This document shows positions 41,572 to 50,390 of a stretch of DNA of 64,000 bases, in pieces. Origin of the DNA: an uncultured Bacteroidales bacterium (GTDB taxonomy: Bacteria > Bacteroidota > Bacteroidia > Bacteroidales > P3); assembly GCA_900318275.1 (NCBI GenBank), contig ONJY01000007.1, positions 1 through 64,000 on the forward strand, in the 5' to 3' direction. The position numbers and the translations under genes are program-made. Under the pieces are notes generated by a model. The model worked only from the letters and a program-made list of their open reading frames with translations. It was not told the origin of the DNA and made no database searches. Within the stretch, counting starts at the first letter, position 1; each line of letters opens with the position of its first letter.

Positions 41572-44481
41572 TTAGTCGGCGGTTCCGACGGCGCCATCCT
41601 CCGGACGGAGCTTGACGACGACGTAGTTGTTCAGGTTGATGTACTTGGCGGCGACGGCCTTGATGTCGGCGGTGGTGATGGACTTGACGAGGTTGTCATA
41701 ATCCTTCACGTGGTAGTCGCGGTCCTCGTTGTCCATGTAGCTGCCCTGGATCTGGCCGAGCCAGAAGCCGTTGTTCTGGACGCTCTTGGCGTGCTGGACG
41801 CACATCTGCTCCTGCACTTTGCCGAGGGTCTTCTCGTCGCAGCCTTTCTTCATGTACTGCTTCATGATGTTGATGCAGTCCTTTTCGATCTTCTTGGCCT
41901 TCTCGGGGTCGCAGCCGATGTAGAACTGCCAGCTGACGGTGGCGGGGCCAGCGTTGGGGATGCTGTAGTCGACGCCGGCGCTGGGGCTGTAGGCGTCACC
42001 GTTCTTCTCGCGGATGATCTCGAGGGTGGTCATGCCGAGGGCGTCGCCGAACTCCTGGAGGGCGAGGCGGGTCTTCACGTCGAGTTCCTCTTCGGGGACG
42101 TCAATCTGGCCGCTGATGAGGAGCATGCCCTGCTTCTCGATACCCTTGACGGCTTCGGCGTGCTGGATGCCTTTGGCGAATTTGGGGCTGCGGTCGAGGC
42201 AGTAGTTCTTGGTGACGGCCTGGATGGTGGGCAGGTGGTTCAGATATTTGGCGATGAGGCCGATGGCGGTGTCGCTGATGTTGCCGACGAAGAAGAAGGT
42301 CTGGTTGTTGGCAAAGGCGAAGCGCTCTTTGTAGATGTCATACATGCGGTCGAGGTTGAGGCTGCGCACCTTCTCCTCGCTGGGGATGACGACCTGACGC
42401 TTGTCGTTGGGGTAGGCGGTCTTGTAGTAAGTCTCGAGGAAGGCCACCTGCGGGTTCTCGCGGATGAACTTGATCTGCTGGATGGTGTTCTCGATGTTGC
42501 GCTCGTAGGCTTCCTGGTCCTTGCGGGGAGCGGTGTAGTAGAGGTTGATGAGCTGCAGGGTGGTCTCGAGGTCCTTGGGCGAGCAGCTGCCGCTGAAGCC
42601 CTGGGTGGTGCCGCCGATGTAGGGGCTGATGCTGAGGTTCATGCCTTTGAGCTTCTTGCTGAGCTGGGTGGCGCTGAAGTTGGCGATACCGCCGGCATCG
42701 ATGAAGCCGTCGGCGTTCTCGGCCTGGTAGCAGTCCTCGTCACCATAGATGGAGGTGCCGCCGAAGGAGAAGGAGCTGATCTGGATCTCGTCGGCCTTCA
42801 GCTCGGTCTTCTTCACGATGAAGCGGATGCCGTTGGGGCAGGTGTACTCGGTGTAGTCCATGGTGCTGTTGCTGGCGGTCTTGATGGGGGTGACGTCGGC
42901 GACGGTCTCGTTGAAGAGGGGCTCGTCGTTGAAGTTGTCGACCCAAGGCTCAGTCTTGATGTTCTTGAAGTTCTTGAGAATGTCGAGGGCTTCCTTCTCG
43001 GTGGGCACCTTGAAGCCTTCCTTCTCGGGGGCGGTGAGGTAGAACACTATGTTCTCGTCGGTGATCCAGCTGCTGACCAGGGCGTTGCACTCAGCGAGGG
43101 TGATCTCGGGGATGAACTCCTTGGCATACTTCCACTCCTGGCGGATGCCGGGGCAGGGCTCGTTGTCGAGGTAGTGGTTGGTGTACTCGTCGGCGAGGCT
43201 GTTGGTCTGGGTCTTGTTCTCCTCCTTGGCCATCTTTGTGTAGGTGCTGAGGAGGTCTTCTTTCTGGCGGTCGAGTTCGGCCTGCAGGAAGCCGTGGTCG
43301 TCAATCTGCTTGATTACCTGGAGCAGCATCTGGGCTGTCTCCTCGATGCGGTTCTCCTTGGGTGCGGCGCCGACTTCAAAGACGTCGATCTCGCGGCCGA
43401 GGAAGCCGCCGTGGCCGCCGTTGGCGTACATCATGGGGGCGGTGGGCTTCTGGGTGAGCTCGCTGAAGCGCTCGTTGATCATCATGCCGATGAGGTTGCG
43501 GACGAGCATCTGGCGGTAGTCTCCGATGGTGCCGTTGTGGGCTTTCTTGTGCTTCCAGAAGATCTCAAGGGTGGCGTTGGTGGCCTCCTTGTCGGTGGCG
43601 ATGGCCACGAGGGGCTCCACGTTGTTGGGGATCTCGTAGCTCAGGCGGGGCAGTTTCTGCTTGCCGAGGAACTGGTGGCTGCTGAACACGTCTTTCACCT
43701 TCTGCTCCATGGCTTTGTCGCCTTTCTTGCCGGCATACTCGAAGCCGTCAAGGTCGCCGACGATGACGATGGCCTGCAGGTCGGGACGGTACCAGTCGTT
43801 GAAGAAGTCGACGATGCTCTGGCGCTCGAAGTGCATGATGACCTCCTCCTTGCCGATGGGCAGGCGGTCGGCATAGCGCGAACCTTTGAGCATGATGGGC
43901 CAGGTCTTCTTGCGGAGACGGTCGCCGTGGCCGACGCCACCGCGCCACTCCTCGTGGATGACGCCGCGCTCGCTCTCAATCTCCTTCTGGTCGAAGAGGA
44001 TGTTGCCGGCCCAGCCGTCGAGGATCTCGATACCCATCTTCACCATCTCGGGGTCGTTGGAGGGCATGTTGACATAGTAGACGGTCTGGTCGAACGAAGT
44101 GTAGGCGTTGATGTCGCGGCCGAACTCCACACCGTGCTCCTGCAGTTTCTGGATCATGGTGTTGTGGGGGTAGCCTTTGATGCCGTTGAAGGCCATGTGC
44201 TCACAGAAGTGGGCCAGACCCTGCTGGTCGTCGCGCTCCATGATGGAGCCGGCGTTGGTCACCAGACGGAACTGAATCATGTTCTCCGGTTTCTTGTTGT
44301 TGCGGATGTAGTAGGTGAAGCCGTTGTCCAGCTTACCATAGCGGATCTTCTTGTCCAGGGGCACCTGGGCGGTCAGGTCGCTCTTTTTCTCCTTTTTCTC
44401 CCCGCTGCCGGGCAGCTGGGCGAAGGACATGCCGCCGAACAGGAACATCAGCAGCATTGCGAATAACATTGTTTTTTTCAT
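41572..44481 (-). CDS. M16 family zinc metallopeptidase (PqqL/insulinase type), exported
   Basis: 969 aa with signal peptide MKKTMLFAMLLMFLFGGMSFAQ. Inverted zinc motif HFCEH (91-95) with the downstream Glu in ESERGVIHEEW, so the N-terminal half is catalytic. The C-terminal half has the R/Y-type inactive M16 repeat (region around ADEIQISSFSFGGTSIYGDED and ALQEFGDALGMTTLEIIREKNGDAYSPSAGVDYS). A periplasmic peptide-clearing role is typical. It lies downstream of an HTH regulator on the same strand with a 47-nt gap. Confidence 0.92.
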   Translation of the reverse strand: MKKTMLFAMLLMFLFGGMSFAQLPGSGEKKEKKSDLTAQVPLDKKIRYGKLDNGFTYYIRNNKKPENMIQFRLVTNAGSIMERDDQQGLAHFCEHMAFNGIKGYPHNTMIQKLQEHGVEFGRDINAYTSFDQTVYYVNMPSNDPEMVKMGIEILDGWAGNILFDQKEIESERGVIHEEWRGGVGHGDRLRKKTWPIMLKGSRYADRLPIGKEEVIMHFERQSIVDFFNDWYRPDLQAIVIVGDLDGFEYAGKKGDKAMEQKVKDVFSSHQFLGKQKLPRLSYEIPNNVEPLVAIATDKEATNATLEIFWKHKKAHNGTIGDYRQMLVRNLIGMMINERFSELTQKPTAPMMYANGGHGGFLGREIDVFEVGAAPKENRIEETAQMLLQVIKQIDDHGFLQAELDRQKEDLLSTYTKMAKEENKTQTNSLADEYTNHYLDNEPCPGIRQEWKYAKEFIPEITLAECNALVSSWITDENIVFYLTAPEKEGFKVPTEKEALDILKNFKNIKTEPWVDNFNDEPLFNETVADVTPIKTASNSTMDYTEYTCPNGIRFIVKKTELKADEIQISSFSFGGTSIYGDEDCYQAENADGFIDAGGIANFSATQLSKKLKGMNLSISPYIGGTTQGFSGSCSPKDLETTLQLINLYYTAPRKDQEAYERNIENTIQQIKFIRENPQVAFLETYYKTAYPNDKRQVVIPSEEKVRSLNLDRMYDIYKERFAFANNQTFFFVGNISDTAIGLIAKYLNHLPTIQAVTKNYCLDRSPKFAKGIQHAEAVKGIEKQGMLLISGQIDVPEEELDVKTRLALQEFGDALGMTTLEIIREKNGDAYSPSAGVDYSIPNAGPATVSWQFYIGCDPEKAKKIEKDCINIMKQYMKKGCDEKTLGKVQEQMCVQHAKSVQNNGFWLGQIQGSYMDNEDRDYHVKDYDNLVKSITTADIKAVAAKYINLNNYVVVKLRPEDGAVGTAD

Positions 44482-44528
44482 GGTTTGTTGGTTTTAAATG
44501 TTGTTTGTTAATATTATGTTGTTTGTTG

Positions 44529-44750
44529 TCATTTTGTTGTCGTGTCGTCGTCGGGGCGGTATTCCAGCAAGTCGGCGGGCTGGCAGTCGAGCACCTGGCA
44601 CAGGCGTTCCAGCGTGCTGAAGCGCACGGCTTTGGCTTTGCCGGTCTTGAATATCGAGAGGTTGGCCGGCGTGATGTCTATCCTTTCCGCCAGTTCGCCC
44701 AGCGATATCTTGCGCTTGGCCATCATCATATCAAGGTTAACTACAATCAT
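44529..44750 (-). CDS. Small Cro/CI-type helix-turn-helix regulator
   Basis: 73 aa. MIVVNLDMMMAKRKISLGELAERIDITPANLSIFKTGKAKAVRFSTLERLCQVLDCQPADLLEY is the YozG-like HTH family: LGELAERIDITPANLSIFKTGK forms the helix-turn-helix, FSTLERLCQVLDCQPADLLEY the closing helices. Such proteins are typically encoded directly after a DUF2975 membrane protein, as here, and may act with it as a regulator/membrane-sensor pair (inference from recurrent neighbourhood). Confidence 0.9.
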   Translation of the reverse strand: MIVVNLDMMMAKRKISLGELAERIDITPANLSIFKTGKAKAVRFSTLERLCQVLDCQPADLLEYRPDDDTTTK

Positions 44751-44821
44751 TCCGTAACTCCTAACTCTTAAATCTTAAATCTTAACTCTTAATTCTTAAT
44801 TCTTAACTCTTAACTCTTAAC
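44751..44821. repeat. TTAACTCTTAA-type repeat tract between the DUF2975 and HTH genes
   Basis: Iterated TTAACTC/TTAAATC/TTAATTC words fill the whole 71-nt gap and abut the TGA stop of the DUF2975 gene (44822-44824). Same class as the tract inside the M3 peptidase gene. Confidence 0.85.
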
Positions 44822-45496
44822 TCAAATCGTCAGCTCCTGTTCCTCCTGCATCTCGCGGCCTATCTTGAATATCTCGGCCAGGAACACTATTGTCAGGCCG
44901 AACACAATGCGCGTGTGGTGTATCTTTATCGTCACCTGCGGCTCCCAAGAGCTGCCGGCCAGCAGGTCGAGGGCCAGCGTTCGTTCAAGATATGTGCTCA
45001 CGTCCATGCCCAGCGACATGACGATCATCAGCACTCCGGCCCATGCCAGCCAGGCGATGTTCTTCTTGGGGAACACCTTGCCGCGACGCACATTAATATA
45101 GAATGATATCAGCGCCATTACAATAAGTATTGTCATGGCTATGCCTGCCAGTATGCAGAACAGTTGCAGCCACATGCACCAGTTGGCCTTGCTCGAGGCC
45201 AGCTGCTGGCTGTCGTCTCCGGTGATGTTCACGTCGAAGGTGCGCACCGTTGCTGTCGCCTCCATCCCTTCGGGCAGGCCCTCCACATCGTGGCTCTGCC
45301 TGTAGAGCTTGGGCGAGCTGTGCAGGTCGGTGATGATGACCCCGTAGTCTTGGTCTTGACCGTCGGCCTGAACGGTCAAAAGTGGGTCGGCAGGGTTGAT
45401 GATATTGAAGAAAAACAGCCCAATGCACAGAGCTATCACGCCGATAAATATGGCGTAAAGTGTTCTTATTCGTGTTATTGCAGCTTTCTTTGCCAT
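44822..45496 (-). CDS. DUF2975 family membrane protein
   Basis: 224 aa from MAKKAAITRIRTLYAIF; nine codons upstream are less likely because the promoter is close. Four predicted helices: residues about 10-32, 115-140, 155-175, 195-215, with a periplasmic segment (ADGQDQDYGVII...LASSKANWCM) between the first two. DUF2975 proteins accompany YozG-like HTH regulators; function unknown. Promoter TATCTTTG (complement of 45521-45528) lies 25 nt upstream of the ATG. Confidence 0.83.
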   Translation of the reverse strand: MAKKAAITRIRTLYAIFIGVIALCIGLFFFNIINPADPLLTVQADGQDQDYGVIITDLHSSPKLYRQSHDVEGLPEGMEATATVRTFDVNITGDDSQQLASSKANWCMWLQLFCILAGIAMTILIVMALISFYINVRRGKVFPKKNIAWLAWAGVLMIVMSLGMDVSTYLERTLALDLLAGSSWEPQVTIKIHHTRIVFGLTIVFLAEIFKIGREMQEEQELTI

Positions 45497-45520
45497 AGGT
45501 TTATGTCCCTTTCTCGACGG

Positions 45521-45550
45521 CAAAGATACAACTTTTTTCTTACATACAAG
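45521..45550 (-). promoter_or_regulatory. Promoter of the DUF2975-HTH unit
   Basis: Minus-strand CTTG (complement of 45547-45550), 18 nt, TATCTTTG (complement of 45521-45528). Confidence 0.68.
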
Positions 45551-45569
45551 AAAAATTTTACGAAAAACA

Positions 45570-45611
45570 TAAAAAAAATATCGTTTTACAATAAATAATA
45601 TATGTAAAACG
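45570..45611 (-). terminator. Probable terminator of the short-repeat protein gene
   Basis: 9-bp stem CGTTTTACA (45582-45590) and TGTAAAACG (45603-45611), followed on the minus strand by ATATTTTTTTTATG; 25 nt after the stop at 45637. Confidence 0.65.
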
Positions 45612-45636
45612 AGAAAATGTGTGCTGCCGTTAACCG

Positions 45637-46047
45637 TCAGAAGAGGTCGAAGAAGAAGAACAGGGCGGCATACTGTTGCGGCACACCTTTGGCGGAGCCA
45701 ATCTTATGGTTGTTGCTGTCCCTGACGGTGCCATCGCTTTCCACCTTCCCAATCAGATGGTTGTTACAGTCGCGTACCTTGCCGTCGCTCTCTATTTTCC
45801 CCAAGCAGGAGTTGTTCTTGTCCCTTATCCTGCCGTCACTCTCTATTTTGCCCAGCATGCGGTTGCTCTTGTCGCGTATCACACCCTTGCTGTCGATTTT
45901 GGCTATTATGGAGTTGCTGGTATTGCGGACGTTGCCTTTGTCGTCGATGGTGGCAATGGCAGAATTGCTGGTGTTCCTGATGGTCTGCGCGTTGCCGGTG
46001 GCTATGGCGCACAGGATGAGGACTAATGCGAGCAGTACTTTTTTCAT
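45637..46047 (-). CDS. Secreted protein made of six ~17-residue repeats (beta-flower-like)
   Basis: 136 aa, signal peptide MKKVLLALVLILCAIATGNAQ. Almost the whole mature chain is repeats of the pattern [IV]R[ND]xxNxxI[AG]K[IV]xSDG: TIRNTSNSAIATIDDKG, NVRNTSNSIIAKIDSKG, VIRDKSNRMLGKIESDG, RIRDKNNSCLGKIESDG, KVRDCNNHLIGKVESDG, TVRDSNNHKIGSAKG. Each probably makes a beta hairpin, and together a closed ring. I recall Bacteroidota proteins named 5-fold beta-flower with this look but cannot verify it. The end, AALFFFFDLF, is strongly hydrophobic. Location is periplasm or cell surface; function unknown. Confidence 0.8.
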   Translation of the reverse strand: MKKVLLALVLILCAIATGNAQTIRNTSNSAIATIDDKGNVRNTSNSIIAKIDSKGVIRDKSNRMLGKIESDGRIRDKNNSCLGKIESDGKVRDCNNHLIGKVESDGTVRDSNNHKIGSAKGVPQQYAALFFFFDLF

Positions 46048-46100
46048 AAAGTAAGTGTATAACTAAATATTATAATGGCAGCATGCCGGGAATCGGGCCG

Positions 46101-46895
46101 TCAGCACTCGTATTTCTCGAGGGCTTGGCGGAGCTCCACGGGGCTGATGTCGTGGTGGATGGTGCCGCCGATGGCGTAGCTGATGGCGCCGGTCTCCTCG
46201 CTGACGATGACGCTCAGCACATCGAGTTGTTCGGTGACACCTATGGCGCTGCGGTGGCGCAGGCCGAGGTTGGGGTCGATGTCGAGGCGCGAGGTGACGG
46301 GCAGTATGCAGCGTGCCGCCAGCAGCTGGCTGCCGTGGGCTATGACAGCCCCGTCGTGCAGGGGCGAGTTCTTGAAGAACAGGGCTTCTATCAAGGCGCT
46401 GGAAGCCAGGGCGTCGATGCGCTCGCCGGTGTTGATGAGTTCGTCCACCGAGTTCTGCCGTTTGAAGACTATCAAGGCGCCGGTCTTGCTCTGCGCCATG
46501 TGCATGCAGGCGTTGACGTAGGCCTCGTATGACGAGGTGCTCTTGCTCTGCTGCTGGCGGCGCCAGAACTGCAGGCGTTTCCACAGGCTCTCGTCGAGCT
46601 GTGTCTTGGTGCCGAGGAAGAGAAGGAACTTGCGTATCTCGGGCTGGAAGATGACCACGAGGGCTATGAGACCCACGCTGGCTACGGCGCTCAGTATGGC
46701 ACCCAATAACCTCATACCCAGTGTGTCGGCCACACGCCATGCCAGCAGCAGGATGATCAGGGCCCAGAAGATGATCATCACGTTGGTGCCGCGTGCCATG
46801 CGGTAGATGGTGTAGGCGAGTATGGCCACGATGGCTATGTCGAAAACGTCGACGAGACGCAGGGCGGGGAGCCCGAGGATTGCCAATTCTATCAT
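46101..46895 (-). CDS. cdaA: Diadenylate cyclase CdaA
   Basis: 264 aa membrane enzyme making c-di-AMP from two ATP. Three N-terminal helices (residues about 15-85), a linker, then the DAC domain with catalytic DGA (181-183) and RHRSA (213-217). c-di-AMP commonly controls K+ uptake, which is relevant because the Trk/Ktr operon lies in the same window (inference). It follows folP by 35 nt on the same strand. Short reading: the C terminus ends at LEKYEC soon after the DAC fold, as in many Bacteroidota CdaA. Confidence 0.94.
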   Translation of the reverse strand: MIELAILGLPALRLVDVFDIAIVAILAYTIYRMARGTNVMIIFWALIILLLAWRVADTLGMRLLGAILSAVASVGLIALVVIFQPEIRKFLLFLGTKTQLDESLWKRLQFWRRQQQSKSTSSYEAYVNACMHMAQSKTGALIVFKRQNSVDELINTGERIDALASSALIEALFFKNSPLHDGAVIAHGSQLLAARCILPVTSRLDIDPNLGLRHRSAIGVTEQLDVLSVIVSEETGAISYAIGGTIHHDISPVELRQALEKYEC

Positions 46896-46930
46896 GGTGT
46901 TGTGTGTTTAGTGTCCAGTTTCTATTGTTG

Positions 46931-47776
46931 TTATCTGCGATACAGCAGGTTCACCGTCTCGACGGCGGGCTTTACGTCGTGCACGCGCAGCGCTGCGGCG
47001 CCGCGGTCGAGTGCCAGCGTGTCGAGGGCTACGGTGCCGCCGAGTGCCTCGTCGGCCGTGGTGCCCAGGGTGGTGTATATCATGCGCTTGCGACTCAATC
47101 CTATATATAAGGGCTCGCGGAAGAGCTCCGTCAGCTCGTCGAGTCGGTCGAGGAGCGCGAAGTTCTGTTCCGTGTCCTTGGCGAAGCCGAAGCCCGGGTC
47201 GAGCCACACATCCTTCACCCCCAGGCGGTAGAGTGTGTCGAGGCGTGAGGAGAAGAACTTCACCACCTCGTCCACAGGGTCGCTGTCGGCCATGCGCTTG
47301 ACGCCGGTGAGGTGCTCCTTGCCGCCATGCATCAGTATGTAAGGCACTTGGAGCTCGGCAACTGTGGCGAACATCTCCTTGTCGGTGTCGCCGCCGCCGA
47401 TGTCGTTCACCATGTCGGCCCCGGCCTCGACGGCTTTGCGTGCCGGTAGGGCGTAGCAGGTGTCGACCGAGATCAGCGCCTCGGGCAGGGCCGCGCGCAC
47501 CAGGCGCACCGCCTCGGCCAGCCGTGCGGCCTCCTCCTCGGGGGGCGGGAGCACAGCTCCCGGACGGCTCGACGCCGCGCCGATGTCAATCATGTCGGCG
47601 CCCTGGGCCACAATCTCATGTGCTCGCTGCACGATGGCGTCGGCCGTGCGGTAGCGGCCTCCGTCGTAGAACGAGTCGGGCGTCACGTTGAGGATGCCTG
47701 CCACCGCCGGCCTGACGAACTCGTGCAGGCGGCCGCGGCTCTCGATACTGAAGGGCAGTGTGTGAGGTCTTTTCAT
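46931..47776 (-). CDS. folP: Dihydropteroate synthase
   Basis: 281 aa from MKRPHTLPFSIESRGRL; upstream codons fall into spacer. Joins p-aminobenzoate to pterin pyrophosphate in folate synthesis (sulfonamide target). Motifs: GILNVTPDSFYDGGRY, DMIDIGAASSRPGA, ISVDTCYALPARKAVEAGADMVNDI, LDPGFGFAKDTEQNF and GLSRKRMI. Pairing folP-cdaA divergent to DUF1599/BT_3928-type genes is, to my recollection, a conserved Bacteroidota arrangement. Confidence 0.95.
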   Translation of the reverse strand: MKRPHTLPFSIESRGRLHEFVRPAVAGILNVTPDSFYDGGRYRTADAIVQRAHEIVAQGADMIDIGAASSRPGAVLPPPEEEAARLAEAVRLVRAALPEALISVDTCYALPARKAVEAGADMVNDIGGGDTDKEMFATVAELQVPYILMHGGKEHLTGVKRMADSDPVDEVVKFFSSRLDTLYRLGVKDVWLDPGFGFAKDTEQNFALLDRLDELTELFREPLYIGLSRKRMIYTTLGTTADEALGGTVALDTLALDRGAAALRVHDVKPAVETVNLLYRR

Positions 47777-47848
47777 TATTTTCTCTAACGACGCCCCCGG
47801 CTTTTTATTGTGTCGCCGAAGCAATTATTTCCCCCATGTCTCCCTGCA

Positions 47849-47972
47849 GCTCTCCCTCGGCCTCGGTACGGCCGTTCGACTATCGTTCTTCAGTAGTTCT
47901 TCAGTGTTGCACTGAAGAACTACCGAAGAAATGCCGCATGGGCTCCGTAGAGGGGCCGTAGGGGAGGGGTTG
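47849..47972. repeat. REP-like palindromic repeat, copy 2
   Basis: Central palindrome GTTCTTCAGTG (47896-47906), TTG loop, CACTGAAGAAC (47910-47920). The stem is identical to copy 1 at 19784-19808, with a different loop. The outer arms CCTCGGTACGGCC and GGGGCCGTAGGGG again pair. It fills most of the 275-nt gap between folP and the DUF1599 gene; the remainder (47973-48051) is AT-rich leader. Confidence 0.8.
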
Positions 47973-48051
47973 GGAGTGTGGCAGACATCGGGTGAAATTT
48001 TTTTTCTATAAATATGCAATAAAATAAAATGCACGGCGTTTATGATAAGAT

Positions 48052-48618
48052 ATGATTGTAAAAACAGATAAAAACCACGATACAAGGAGCGAACTGGAGC
48101 GCGAGGCGGCGGTGTGCCGCGAGCTCTTCAGCCGCAAGACGCGCGACTACGGCACGTCGTGGCGCATCCTGCGCCTGCCGTCGTTGACGGACCAGATCTT
48201 CATCAAGGCCAACCGCATACGCAGTGTGCAGGAGAGCGGGGAGAACCATGTGGGCGACGACTTGCGCGGCGAGTTCGTAGCTATGGTCAACTATGCCGTG
48301 ATGGCCCTCGTGCAGGAGCAGCTGCTGAAGGGCAGCGAGCCGTTGGAGCTGCCGTATGAGCGCACCATGGAACTCTACGACAAGGAGTTGACGGCCACGC
48401 TCGACTTGATGATGGCCAAAAACCACGACTACGGCGAGGCGTGGCGCCAGATGAGGGTGGAGTCTATGGTCGACTTGATTTTGATGAAGCTTATGCGCAT
48501 CAAGCAGATAGAGGATAACAACGGTCGCACCGAGGTGAGCGAGGGCCCCGAGGGCGGCTACCGCGACATCGTAAACTATTCGCTCTTCTGCCTGGTTAGG
48601 TTAAACAATGAGGATTGA
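48052..48618 (+). CDS. DUF1599 family protein
   Basis: 188 aa, cytoplasmic. It consists of two copies of the same motif: RKTRDYGTSWRILRLPSLTDQIFIKANRIRSVQE...MVNYAVMALVQ and AKNHDYGEAWRQMRVESMVDLILMKLMRIKQIED...IVNYSLFCLV. The repeated DYGxxWR...D(Q/L)IxxKxxRI residues resemble the nucleotide-modification-associated domain; the true substrate is unknown. Stop codon lies within the start region of the next gene (overlap of 11 nt), so the two are translationally coupled. Confidence 0.88.
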   Translation: MIVKTDKNHDTRSELEREAAVCRELFSRKTRDYGTSWRILRLPSLTDQIFIKANRIRSVQESGENHVGDDLRGEFVAMVNYAVMALVQEQLLKGSEPLELPYERTMELYDKELTATLDLMMAKNHDYGEAWRQMRVESMVDLILMKLMRIKQIEDNNGRTEVSEGPEGGYRDIVNYSLFCLVRLNNED

Positions 48619-49759
48619 CATGAAAATAAAAGACACAAAGCTGAATTACACGTTGAATGTGGTCTGCCGCTGGGTGGTGGGCCTGGTGTTCCTCTTCTCG
48701 TCGTTCGTCAAGGGCGTCGACCCGATGGGGACGACATTCAAGATTGAGGAATACATGACCGCTTGGAGCATCGGCGGCCTCACCTTCGAATGGGCTCTGC
48801 CGCTGGCGGGGTTCCTGTCGGTTGCGCTGATATGCGCCGAGTTTATCGTCGGTGTGCTGCTGATATTCAACGCCTACCGTAGCTTCACGGCGTGGATGCT
48901 GGCGCTGATGATGCTGTTCTTCACGGTGACGACGTTCATCGACGCGCTGACCAACAAGGTGACGGACTGCGGCTGCTTCGGCGACGCCGTGAAGCTCACC
49001 AACTGGGAGACCTTCTGGAAGAACGTGGCGCTGGATGTGCCGACGGTGTGGATAGTGCTGACGCGCAACCTTCGCCGCAAGCGCCGTTTCGAGCGCGATG
49101 GAGTGGTGTTCATCACCGCTGCTCTGCTGATGGTGGTTTTCGCCATCTACAACATCAAGCACGAGCCTGTCATTGACTTCAGGCCGTGGAAGATAGGCAA
49201 CAAGATGATGGACATTGAGAGCACCGAGGGCATGAAGAGCTACGTCACCTACCGCAACACGCGCACCGGCGAGAGCGAGGAGTTTGAGTCGGCGCAGCTC
49301 ATGGAGCGCCTGTCCGACGAGGCCTGGGCCGCCGAGTGGGAGTGGGAGAGCAGCCGTGTGGTGGACCCGCGCGAGATTGCCGCACCGGGGTTCTCCATGA
49401 TGGACCTCAGCGGCGAGGACCGTGCCACCGACCTGTTGCCCGCCGAGGACGGCATGGTGATAGTGACGGTGCACCACATTGACAAGGTGACGCCGCGCGG
49501 CACCGAGGAGATACGCCGTGCCATCGCGCTGGCCGAAGAGAACGGCGTGCGCCTGGTGATGCTCACCTCGGCCCTGCCCGAGGAGGTGCAGGCCTGGCTC
49601 GCAGCCAACGACATCAGCGGGCTTGATTACCTCTTCGCCGACGCTACGGCCATAGAGACCATGATGCGTGGCAACCCGGGCTTCATGTATGTCAAGGATG
49701 CCACGGTGATGGCCAAGGGCCGCAAGGCCGAGAGTGTGCTCGGCGTGTTGGGCGATTGA
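48608..49759 (+). CDS. BT_3928 family DoxX/MauE-like membrane protein
   Basis: 383 aa. N-terminal DoxX/MauE-like membrane domain with four helices (residues about 17-175), including VTDCGCFGDAVKLTNWETFWKN, the cysteine-containing loop of this family. The C-terminal part (about 200-383) is soluble and thioredoxin-like in outline (MVIVTVHHIDKV...IRRAIALAEENGVRLVMLTSALPEEV...GNPGFMYVKDATVMAKG). It probably handles redox equivalents at the inner membrane. ATG at 48608 overlaps the DUF1599 stop; a second Met at 48620 is equally possible. Confidence 0.85.
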   Translation: MRIDMKIKDTKLNYTLNVVCRWVVGLVFLFSSFVKGVDPMGTTFKIEEYMTAWSIGGLTFEWALPLAGFLSVALICAEFIVGVLLIFNAYRSFTAWMLALMMLFFTVTTFIDALTNKVTDCGCFGDAVKLTNWETFWKNVALDVPTVWIVLTRNLRRKRRFERDGVVFITAALLMVVFAIYNIKHEPVIDFRPWKIGNKMMDIESTEGMKSYVTYRNTRTGESEEFESAQLMERLSDEAWAAEWEWESSRVVDPREIAAPGFSMMDLSGEDRATDLLPAEDGMVIVTVHHIDKVTPRGTEEIRRAIALAEENGVRLVMLTSALPEEVQAWLAANDISGLDYLFADATAIETMMRGNPGFMYVKDATVMAKGRKAESVLGVLGD

Positions 49760-49798
49760 AAGTGTTGAGTGTTAAGAACCAAGAATCAAAGGATTGTT

Positions 49799-50344
49799 AT
49801 GATACAGAGAATTCAGAGTTTATGGCTGGTGCTGGCGGCATGCTGCATGGCGCTGTGCTTCCTGTTCCCCGTGGCGGAGTATCAGTTCGCCATACCGACG
49901 ATGGATCAGACGGTGACTGCCGAGCTTAACCTGGTGGCACGCGGCGAGGCCGATATAGACGTGGCGATGATGCAGACCCCCGGAGCAACAATAGAGTTTA
50001 GCCAGAAGATGTCGGGCTTCCGCACCTGGCCGCTGGTGGTCATGGCCCTGCTGACGGGTGTCATGGCGCTGGTGTGCGTGTTCATGTACAAGAACCGTGT
50101 GATGCAGATGCGCGCCGTGGCTGTGGCATTCCTGCTCAACGTGGTGTATGTCTTCCTGGTCTTCTTCTGGGCTGTTGACGCCTACGGCAAAGCCGTGGAG
50201 CAGGCCATGATGGCCTCGGACATGAGCATCACGTGGTATGTGGCGGCCTATGCGCCGATAGTGTCGATAGTGTTCTTCGTGCTCGCCCACCGCGGCATCA
50301 AGAAGGACGAGGCCCTGGTGCGTGCGGCCGACAGGCTGAGATGA
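49799..50344 (+). CDS. DUF4293 family membrane protein
   Basis: 181 aa from MIQRIQSLWLVLAACCMALCFLFPV. Four predicted helices (residues about 7-27, 74-93, 104-125, 140-160) with a loop of about 45 residues after the first. Restricted to Bacteroidota; function unknown. The N-terminal MIQRIQSLWL is diagnostic and fixes the start, ten codons inside the open frame. Followed by a TTAAGAGTT repeat tract before tsaE. Confidence 0.86.
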   Translation: MIQRIQSLWLVLAACCMALCFLFPVAEYQFAIPTMDQTVTAELNLVARGEADIDVAMMQTPGATIEFSQKMSGFRTWPLVVMALLTGVMALVCVFMYKNRVMQMRAVAVAFLLNVVYVFLVFFWAVDAYGKAVEQAMMASDMSITWYVAAYAPIVSIVFFVLAHRGIKKDEALVRAADRLR

Positions 50345-50390
50345 GTTGAGTTAAGAGTTATGAATTAAGAGTTAAGAGTTGAAAGTTGAG
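50345..50390. repeat. GTTAAGAGTT-type repeat tract that contains the tsaE start codon
   Basis: Iterated GAGTTAAGAGTT words run from the DUF4293 stop into tsaE. The only plausible tsaE start, TTG at 50379, is part of the tract. Confidence 0.8.
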
